Shown piece by piece: positions 1-5,561 of a stretch of DNA of 9,521 bases. The notes under the pieces were generated by a model. That model had not been told where the DNA came from, did not search any database, and saw nothing but the letters and a program-made list of their open reading frames with translations. This stretch comes from Candidatus Cloacimonadota bacterium (GTDB lineage: Bacteria; Cloacimonadota; Cloacimonadia; Cloacimonadales; TCS61). A program made the translations under genes and the position numbers. The first letter of the stretch is position 1, and every line of letters starts with the position of its first letter. The DNA lies in contig JAUVIJ010000061.1 in NCBI GenBank assembly GCA_030592835.1, forward strand, positions 1 through 9,521, read 5' to 3'.

Positions 1-1
1 C

Positions 2-3000
2 AATAAGATCATCAATTATGAACAAAATCCATATCTTGATCAAAACTGGTTCACAAAAGCCATGATGGTCTCTCATATCCAGAATGATCCGTGGCAACCA
101 TACCATACTCCGAAAGAAACCAAGATGGCAGTTAGAGAAAAACTGCTTGATTACAGTTATACGATCGTGGATACTTTTATCTCACCCTATCAGTCAAATC
201 CCACTCAATTGGAAAATCTGATAAATCAAGGTTATACCTTTATTAATTACCGCGGATCAGGAGGACCCGGACACTGGTCGGATGGCTCCCATTTGTTCGC
301 TATCGATAATATTCTTAATCTGAACAATGGATTCATGTTGCCTATGGTTACCAGTATAACCTGTGCTGGTGGTGATTTTGCCGCTTCAGGAATGTCCAGT
401 TGTTTTGGTGAGGTCTGGCTCAGTGCCGGAAATCCGGGAGTTCCCAAGGGTGCTATCGGATTTATTGGACCCAGTGAATGGGACACAAAAGTACCTTTTA
501 ATAATGCTCTGGATATGGGTATTTACCAGGGAATAACCCAGGAAGGTCTTTCCACTTGCGGATCGATGCTTCTGCGGGGTAAGATGGAATTGTATTTGAA
601 TTATCCCAATAATCATGCCTGGGGAAATTCCACCAATTCCGATCAGTTTTATTTCTATGTTTATAATCTTCTCGGTGATCCCGGACTTGCTATCTGGACA
701 GATTATCCTCAAATAATTGATCTTGAAATTCCAGACAACTTTTTTTACGGGATGAACTATTTTGACGCTCAGATAAGTAATGACCTCCAGGATCTTGATG
801 GATTCACGGTTGCTATAACTGTAAGTGACAGTTTACTGGTATGCGGCTTTTCTGATGAAAGCGGTCTGGCAAGGATCATTTGTGACCTAACACCAGGAAT
901 GTACGAAGTGACAGCTTCGAAATATGGATACCTGCCTGTAACCCGATCTTTTTCAGTTATAGAGGGCGATATCATCTCTATAGAACAGTATTCCTTTTCA
1001 CCCGGCACAAACTACAATTCAGAAATTAATGTTATTTTTGAACTGAGGAATCAAAGCGATATCGATGCTGTTGATATAGATCTGTCTTTATCATCAGATT
1101 CAGCAGCATTAACCATAATCGAGGATGAGATAACGATAGACACCCTTTTATCCCAGGAGAATATCATTCTCTCTCTACCAATCCATACTTGGCAGATCTG
1201 GCAGGATTCACTGTCAGTTGAAATGATTCTGAATATCGAAAGCAACCTGGGAATACAGACTTACCTGATCCCGATAACTATTCTATCTCCGGAGCTGAAT
1301 GTAAGCGGCTTTTTGATTAACGGCTCAGGTACAATTCTGGAACCTAACTCCGAATTGAGCCTGGATATTATCATGACTAATTACGGTTCTTTAATCTCAC
1401 CCGGAATAGATCTTTTTCTCTCTTGCGAGGAACTTTTGATCGATGTTACTCAACCAGTAAGTCAGTTGATCGAGCTGAATCCAGGGGAATCTCAGCAGCT
1501 TCAATCATCTTTCAATATTACCACTGGGGAACTTTTTGCAGGAGAAGATATCGAATTTTTAATTGAATGTCTGAATGATGACCTTGTGATTCAGGAATTA
1601 TTTTTTTCCGTTCCCGTAGGTTCTCCTGATCATCAGGATCCCACAATCTCAGAGTATGGCTATATCGCCGTTGAAAGTAATGATCGGGTCGAATACGACC
1701 CTCCTCTTTACGAATGGATCGAACTAGATCCGGAATATGGAGGATCAGGACAGATGATAACCGGTGATCACATCATAGCAGACGGTTATACAGCAAATCT
1801 GGAACTTCCTTTTCTTTTCTCATATTATGGAAATTTTTACAGTACTATCTCGATCTGTTCCAATGGTTGGTTATCCATGGGTACAACAGAGCTTGTGTTT
1901 CATCGTAACCGGTATATACCTTCAGGATCGGGTCCGAGAGCTATGATTGCTCCCTTCTGGGATGATCTATCCGAAGGAACGATTTATGCCGATTTCGATT
2001 ACGAAAATCATATTTTCATAGTTGAGTGGTCAGGATTTTACAGTACTTACGATCCTGAACTCGAACAGAATTTCGAAGTTATACTCTACGATCCCAGATA
2101 TTATCCCTCAGAAAATGGCGATGGGATCATCAAATTCCAGTATAAAGATATCCACAATATTGACCAGGAAGAGAATTATGCAACTGTCGGTTTAGAAAAC
2201 GAATACCAGACCGAGGGTTTATTGATATCTTATGCCAATATCTATCCCGAAACTGTGCATGAACTTGTAAATGAAACCGCAATAATTTTTCGAACCCGAA
2301 GAGCTGCTCCATTGGCTCTGATATCAGTTGATTCGGAACAGATCAATAAAATTATCCCGACCAACTCCAGTAGTAGTGAATTGATCACTTTAACCAATAC
2401 AGGATCCGATGATCAGGAACTCGTCTATAATCTTTCAATTTCACATTTTTCCAGAAAAGGAAATGATCCTGGCAATACCGGCAGGGATATCAGTAATGAT
2501 TTCATTTTAAATTCCTCTGTACCATATGTAGCTATTTTTCCTATAGATCTATTATTTTACCTGGTCCATATGAATATTGATAACGAAGATATTATTGGAG
2601 TAACTCTTGATTTTCCGGACGGATTTTTTATCAATTCCGCTTCACCTCTTGGCACATTGAATTGGAATCTGGAATCTGGGGATGGAGTTGAGATTTCCTG
2701 GGGATTTGGGAATGGAGAACCTATCGAGGAACCTGGGGCATATTCCCTTAATATTAATACAACCATCGATCCATTACACACTGAACCGGTAGAGATCTTC
2801 TGGTATATCGAAGGTGATGGTTCCGGATCTGAACCTCACTCTGTTGAAGGTTCCGTAACCCTTTATCCTACTTCCGATATTTATATCTGGATAGATTACC
2901 CCAACGGTTTCGAAACCCTGGTCTATGATGATCAGGAAACTATCAATTGGGATTCTTACGGTGAGCTTGATCTTGTCGATATAGATATCTCCCTTGATAA

Positions 3001-3925
3001 TGGCCAGACTTGGATTCCTGTAGCTGAAAATATTACAAATTCCGGGAACTACCAGTTTAACGTCCCCGGACCTTTATCGCCAAATTGCCTGGTTAAAATA
3101 AGCTCCCCTGATGATCAATATTACGATATATCCGATAATCCTTTTGAGATCACTGCTCTGGATATTATTTATCCGGGTATCGGTTCTGAACTTACTTATG
3201 GAATTGTAGATACGATTAAGTGGCACAATCTATCCTCATTCGATATAATAAACATTGAATTATCAAGAGATAATGGTTTCAGTTGGAACATGATAGCAGA
3301 AGGTATTTCCAACATTGGGGAGTATACCTGGGAAATTCCCGGTCCTCCATCTGATCAATGTCTATTAAAATTATCAGACCCTCATACAAACATATTCAAT
3401 ATAACTGAAGGTAACTTCAGCATTGTAGATTCTCCGATTAACTGGCTGCAACTGGATAATTACAGCGGCACATTGGCTGGTGGACAACAAGAACTAATTG
3501 AAATTTCTTTCGATACTACCGATCTGGAACCGGGGATTTACGAAGCTTATCTGAATATTCTGACCAGCATCGGTCAGAGGATCAATATCCCGGTAATAAT
3601 AGAAACCATTTCTGGACAGACTATTCCTGTAATCCGCGATTTTATTAACTTTCCCAATCCTTTCAAACAGGCAGGGGCATGTCGCAGTCCTGGAACAACA
3701 ATCAAGTTTCTTTTATCAAAGCAGGAAAATGTAAACCTGATTATATATAATATCAAAGGTGAGGTGGTTAGAGAACTCGTTGATGATCTGCTGGATCCGG
3801 GTGAACATAATATAGTCTGGGATTGTATGGATAAGAAAGGTCAGAAAGTATCATCCGGAATTTATTTCTACAAACTGAAAACCAGTGAATCCAACCATAT
3901 CAGAAAAATGGTCCTGGTAAAATAG
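2..3925 (+). CDS. Gingipain-like peptidase C25 family surface protein with type A (T9SS) sorting domain, 5' partial
   Basis: The frame is open from base 2, and the 20 residues before the first Met (including INYEQNP and WFTKA) fit the C25 fold, so the start, signal peptide and propeptide lie upstream of the window. Counting from the Met at base 62: the C25 domain covers about 1-215, with the nucleophile-type Cys101 in TCAGGDF and a C-terminal LLGDPGL like FGDPSL of gingipains. Then come an Ig-like domain (about 220-300), CARDB-like sandwiches (about 305-520) and a nidogen-like domain with SNGWLSMG and APFWDDL (about 540-760). After further sandwiches there are two tandem repeats of about 90 residues (bases about 2880-3153 and 3157-3429), each with INW/IKW, 'DNG..W', 'G.Y.w.vPGP'. 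The last 90 residues (NFPNPF, TTIKF, SSGIYFYKL, KMVLVK) are a type A sorting domain, implying type IX secretion. The canonical GHG histidine position holds Ser (see findings), so activity is uncertain. No terminator is visible after the TAG stop. Confidence 0.9.
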   Translation, partial: NKIINYEQNPYLDQNWFTKAMMVSHIQNDPWQPYHTPKETKMAVREKLLDYSYTIVDTFISPYQSNPTQLENLINQGYTFINYRGSGGPGHWSDGSHLFAIDNILNLNNGFMLPMVTSITCAGGDFAASGMSSCFGEVWLSAGNPGVPKGAIGFIGPSEWDTKVPFNNALDMGIYQGITQEGLSTCGSMLLRGKMELYLNYPNNHAWGNSTNSDQFYFYVYNLLGDPGLAIWTDYPQIIDLEIPDNFFYGMNYFDAQISNDLQDLDGFTVAITVSDSLLVCGFSDESGLARIICDLTPGMYEVTASKYGYLPVTRSFSVIEGDIISIEQYSFSPGTNYNSEINVIFELRNQSDIDAVDIDLSLSSDSAALTIIEDEITIDTLLSQENIILSLPIHTWQIWQDSLSVEMILNIESNLGIQTYLIPITILSPELNVSGFLINGSGTILEPNSELSLDIIMTNYGSLISPGIDLFLSCEELLIDVTQPVSQLIELNPGESQQLQSSFNITTGELFAGEDIEFLIECLNDDLVIQELFFSVPVGSPDHQDPTISEYGYIAVESNDRVEYDPPLYEWIELDPEYGGSGQMITGDHIIADGYTANLELPFLFSYYGNFYSTISICSNGWLSMGTTELVFHRNRYIPSGSGPRAMIAPFWDDLSEGTIYADFDYENHIFIVEWSGFYSTYDPELEQNFEVILYDPRYYPSENGDGIIKFQYKDIHNIDQEENYATVGLENEYQTEGLLISYANIYPETVHELVNETAIIFRTRRAAPLALISVDSEQINKIIPTNSSSSELITLTNTGSDDQELVYNLSISHFSRKGNDPGNTGRDISNDFILNSSVPYVAIFPIDLLFYLVHMNIDNEDIIGVTLDFPDGFFINSASPLGTLNWNLESGDGVEISWGFGNGEPIEEPGAYSLNINTTIDPLHTEPVEIFWYIEGDGSGSEPHSVEGSVTLYPTSDIYIWIDYPNGFETLVYDDQETINWDSYGELDLVDIDISLDNGQTWIPVAENITNSGNYQFNVPGPLSPNCLVKISSPDDQYYDISDNPFEITALDIIYPGIGSELTYGIVDTIKWHNLSSFDIINIELSRDNGFSWNMIAEGISNIGEYTWEIPGPPSDQCLLKLSDPHTNIFNITEGNFSIVDSPINWLQLDNYSGTLAGGQQELIEISFDTTDLEPGIYEAYLNILTSIGQRINIPVIIETISGQTIPVIRDFINFPNPFKQAGACRSPGTTIKFLLSKQENVNLIIYNIKGEVVRELVDDLLDPGEHNIVWDCMDKKGQKVSSGIYFYKLKTSESNHIRKMVLVK

Positions 3926-3928
3926 TAT

Positions 3929-4068
3929 ATGATCAGAGTTAAATTTTACAGTTTACTGAGAATTCATCTTCAGTCTGATGAAATGAGATTAAAGGCGGAT
4001 GATATTTCGAAAAACTTGGCAGATCTGTAAATGAACTGGAAAACCTGATCTATTCAGTAAATGCTTAA
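3929..4068 (+). pseudogene. Broken MoaD/ThiS-like sulfur-carrier gene remnant
   Basis: An ATG three bases after the C25 stop opens a frame beginning MIRVKFYSLLRIHL, with DEMRLKADDIS after it, then TAA at 4028-4030. The start resembles the first strand and helix of MoaD/ThiS-family sulfur carriers. From base 4009 a different frame continues plausibly as EKLGRSVNELENLIYS and ends at TAA 4066-4068, directly before the next ATG. Joining the two frames gives about 45 residues, compared with 80-90 for MoaD, and the essential C-terminal Gly-Gly is absent. I read this as a gene with a small frameshifting deletion near 4008 and a lost 3' half. MoaD supplies sulfur for molybdopterin, the cofactor type used by the oxidoreductase at 7112-8887. 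The match is from memory on a short peptide, so confidence is moderate. Confidence 0.5.
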
Positions 4069-4665
4069 ATGAAATTTCACAGAAAATCTATTCGTTTACA
4101 AAATTATGATTATTCACAATCGGGCGCATATTTTATAACGATTTGTACACATAAAAGAGAATGGTTGTTCGGTAAAATTCTTAACGAAAAAATGTTATTG
4201 AATGAATTTGGAAATATCGCCAGAGATGAATGGTTGGAAACACCAAAAATCAGATCAAATGTAGAGCTTGGTGAATTTATAATAATGCCAAATCATCTTC
4301 ACGGAATAATCTGGATAAAAGATTTTGAGAGAGATAGTAAGGGCGTATCAGTTGGAGGTAAGGGAAAAAGTAAGGGCGTATTGCGTGAAGAGAGTAACGG
4401 CGTATTGCAATACGCCCCAACGAACGTCCCAACGACCATCCCAGCCTTCAGATCACCATCCAAAACTATTGGCGCTATCATCCGTGGCTATAAATCATCC
4501 GTAACCAAACAAATAAATACAATCCGAAAACTCTCTGGCTTTGCAGTATGGCAAAGAAATTATTACGAACATATAATACGAAATGAAAAAGAACTGAACA
4601 ATATTACCCAATATATAAAATTCAACCCCAGCAATTGGGATAAAGATAAACTATATAAATTGTAG
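4069..4665 (+). CDS. REP-associated tyrosine transposase (RAYT, Y1 transposase family)
   Basis: A 198-residue protein of the IS200-like Y1/HUH fold, full length for RAYTs. The N-terminus has the usual RKSIRLQNYDY and 'GAYFITICTHKREWLFG' strand. The metal-binding HUH motif is His76-Leu77-His78 in MPNHLHGIIWI. The C-terminus has IIRGYKSSVTK followed by WQRNYYEHIIRNEKEL and the final FNPSNW. Candidate catalytic tyrosines are Y141 and Y165/Y166; I cannot decide between them from sequence alone. RAYTs nick and rejoin single-stranded DNA at REP palindromes, and each genome usually carries them as single non-IS genes. Residues 84-130 are a low-complexity linker built from DNA repeats (separate entry). 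No Shine-Dalgarno is seen, and the ATG abuts the stop of the MoaD-like remnant, so expression may be weak or by read-through. The gene looks intact among broken neighbours. Confidence 0.9.
   Translation: MKFHRKSIRLQNYDYSQSGAYFITICTHKREWLFGKILNEKMLLNEFGNIARDEWLETPKIRSNVELGEFIIMPNHLHGIIWIKDFERDSKGVSVGGKGKSKGVLREESNGVLQYAPTNVPTTIPAFRSPSKTIGAIIRGYKSSVTKQINTIRKLSGFAVWQRNYYEHIIRNEKELNNITQYIKFNPSNWDKDKLYKL
4336..4417 (+). repeat. REP-like palindrome and direct repeats inside the RAYT gene
   Basis: Three direct copies of AGTAASGGCGTAT start at 4336, 4369 and 4393. The spacings of 33 and 24 nt are multiples of three, so the protein reads SKGV, SKGV, SNGV. The third copy runs into its own complement to form a perfect 18-nt palindrome at 4399-4416, GGCGTATTGCAATACGCC. 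The right arm (GCAATACGCCC, 4407-4417) also pairs 11/11 with copy two at 4374-4384. This matches the kind of structured repeat RAYTs recognise, here lying in the transposase coding region. Confidence 0.8.
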
Positions 4666-4673
4666 GAGATAAA

Positions 4674-4757
4674 ATGCCCATTTCAAACGTGGTAAAATCA
4701 ATTCAAAATATTATGCGGAAAGATGATGCAGTTGATGAGGTTAGTTTTAAGACTTGA
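4674..4757 (+). pseudogene. hsdM: N-terminal fragment of type I restriction methylase HsdM
   Basis: The ATG at 4674 has a good Shine-Dalgarno (AGGAG at 4664-4668, overlapping the RAYT stop). It encodes MPISNVVKSIQNIMRKDD then AVDE, after which the similarity stops and a TGA follows at 4755-4757. The first 20 or so residues are close to the highly conserved start of class I HsdM proteins (MxISxVIKSIQxIMRxDxGVDGD). The rest of the methylase, about 480 residues, is absent, as are hsdS and hsdR. The break near base 4737 coincides with the beginning of the IS256-like remnant, so a transposon insertion followed by deletion is the simplest explanation. The peptide is short but the family start is distinctive. 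Confidence 0.6.
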
Positions 4758-4862
4758 CTTGAAATTTTTCGGGGGATGCAATCTGAGAATAATGTTTGAC
4801 GAAAAACTGGAAAGATTTAGTAAATGAAATCTAAGGTTTACACAAAAATATGGACACTACCC
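4735..4862 (+). mobile_element. Probable right end of a decayed IS256/Mutator-type insertion sequence
   Basis: Bases 4835-4862, read on the minus strand, begin GGGTAGTGTCCATATTTTTG and continue TGTAAACC. This layout, with GTGTAAA about 20 bases in from a GGTAGTG tip, resembles inverted-repeat ends of IS256-family elements. Just inside it, a short frame ending at 4824 reads NLRIMFDEKLERFSK and stops about 38 bp from the tip. That resembles the usual C-terminus of IS256 transposases (…QL.I.FE.RL…) and their distance to the right repeat. No left end or catalytic DDE region remains in the window. It adjoins the truncated hsdM start. Family assignment rests on memory of short motifs. Confidence 0.35.
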
Positions 4863-4894
4863 AAGATTTATAAAGATATTAATCAGTTATTTTC

Positions 4895-5233
4895 TTATCT
4901 TTTCTCTTTTAATTTGGAAATTATATAATCAAGATTTTCTGCATCAATTTTGGGTATTTTATTATCAAACCAAGCTGCAATTTCAATAACATTTGTCTTA
5001 TCATCAATATTAGTTAAACTATTTCCTAAAGAATTTAAGGTACTTGCAATATCTTTTGAATGATAGGATATTCTCTTATAAATAAATGCTGCATTCGATA
5101 GTAAAAATTTCTCATATGTGAGTTCATCTTTATGGAAGATAGATTGCCATTTTTTTCTTATAATCCTTTTATATCGTTTAAACCTATTGCTTATGTTATT
5201 TTTAAAAGATAGGTAGTGTAAAGTTAACTGTGG
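4895..5233 (-). pseudogene. Orphan reading frame without a start codon, probable 5'-truncated gene
   Basis: On the minus strand an open frame of 112 codons runs from just after a TAG (5236-5234) to TAA at 4897-4895. It contains no Met, and no GTG or TTG codon that could start it. Its first eight codons lie in the inverted repeat at 5212-5234. The product is soluble and basic at its N-side (RFKRYKRIIRKKWQ), then has a helical, ordinary-looking body (YEKFLLSNAAFIYK, DIASTLNSLG, EIAAWFDNKIPKID) and ends ISKLKEKR. The composition is protein-like, so I take it as the 3' part of a gene whose 5' end was lost when the neighbouring 341-bp segment arrived. I do not recognise the family. It could instead be the frameshifted C-terminal part of the membrane protein fragment to its right. 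Confidence 0.4.
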
Positions 5234-5470
5234 CTAATTCTTTTCCTGATTTAATAACAGCATGGTTTAAATCACGAGTTCGTTTGTCTATTATCCATAA
5301 TATTATACCTATTGGGAAAGCAGCTAAAGGAATTAAGAATGCTATGGAAGGATACTTTTCTAAAAAACTGATCGTTAATGATCCAGTAGCAAATAGTATT
5401 GCACATTGTCCTACAAATGCTGCGTGTCTTCAATTTAAGAAATACCTGTAGCACTTTCCTATTTCTTCAT
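5202..5470 (-). pseudogene. Broken gene for a small two-helix membrane protein
   Basis: A minus-strand ATG at 5470 has a strong Shine-Dalgarno (GGAAGGTG, 5484-5477, six bases upstream) but meets TAG after three codons. One base over, the frame reads YEEIGKCYRYFLN, then TGA (5432-5430), then RHAAFVGQCAILFATG and on to TAA at 5204-5202. The TGA sits where I expect Trp in a 'YRYxLNWRH' motif of a family of small membrane proteins. Two hydrophobic helices follow (FVGQCAILFATGSLTISFL and IAFLIPLAAFPIGIILWII), then DKRTRDLNHAVIKSGKEL. The last eight residues (ATVNFTLP) are encoded by the inverted repeat at 5212-5234, and three further codons lie outside it. The frame thus has a frameshift, a nonsense codon and a lost C-terminal domain. 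The function of the family is not known to me. Confidence 0.5.
5212..5234 (+). repeat. Left terminal inverted repeat
   Basis: Reads GGTAGTGTAAAGTTAACTGT followed by GGC. It differs from the right copy at three positions (7, 10 and 19) and contains the palindromic core AGTTAACT. It overlaps the 3' end of the membrane-protein fragment and the first codons of the orphan frame. Confidence 0.65.
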
Positions 5471-5490
5471 ATTTTTCACCTTCCTTTCCT

Positions 5491-5507
5491 TACACTAATT
5501 TAGTGTA
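5491..5507. promoter_or_regulatory. 17-bp perfect palindrome, operator-like
   Basis: TACACTAATTTAGTGTA has two 8-bp arms around one central base. It lies just upstream of the Shine-Dalgarno and ATG of the broken membrane-protein gene (minus strand), a usual place for a repressor site. No T-run follows on either strand, so it is not an intrinsic terminator. It may also be an internal part of the transposon end. Confidence 0.35.
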
Positions 5508-5529
5508 GAAAAATGTCCAGATCCATCTT

Positions 5530-5552
5530 GCCATAGTTAACTATATACTACC
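5530..5552 (-). repeat. Right terminal inverted repeat
   Basis: Read on the minus strand it begins GGTAGTATATAGTTAACTAT and ends GGC, matching the left copy at 20 of 23 positions. It contains the perfect 12-nt palindrome ATAGTTAACTAT (5533-5544). It lies between the thyX stop codon and the start of the membrane-protein fragment. Confidence 0.65.
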
Positions 5553-5561
5553 AATAAGTTA

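Larger units (their letters stand above)
5212..5552. mobile_element. 341-bp segment bounded by 23-bp terminal inverted repeats (MITE-like)
   Basis: The two ends match at 20 of 23 positions in inverted orientation (separate entries), starting GGTAGT at both tips. The segment encodes no transposase; it holds the broken two-helix membrane-protein gene. Its right tip stops nine bases from the thyX stop codon. I see no convincing target duplication: the flanks are …AAAAGATA and AATAAGTT…. It may be a non-autonomous transposon derivative or what is left after deletion within a larger element. The tip shares GGTAGTGT with the IS256-like end at 4835-4862. Confidence 0.5.

Noticed and set aside
4399..4416. 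Palindrome in the RAYT as an intrinsic terminator or CRISPR repeat
   Set aside because: It is inside an open reading frame with no following T-run, and there are no regularly spaced spacers.
4035..4830. Possible direct repeats flanking the RAYT (AACTGGAAA…GTAAATG at about 4034 and 4806)
   Set aside because: The match needs several gaps and falls in AT-rich DNA; it is not good enough to call a target duplication.
5430..5432. TGA at an expected Trp codon, as possible UGA recoding
   Set aside because: The same fragment also has a frameshift at its start and a lost C-terminus. The long intact genes use TGG for Trp and have no in-frame TGA. A nonsense mutation in a pseudogene is simpler.
5230..5451. 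Plus-strand 73-codon frame starting MANSFPDL
   Set aside because: It is the antisense shadow of the minus-strand two-helix membrane-protein fragment, which has better protein features and a strong ribosome site.
5204..5560. Target-site duplication around the 341-bp segment
   Set aside because: The flanks AAAAGATA and AATAAGTT do not match at any expected duplication length.
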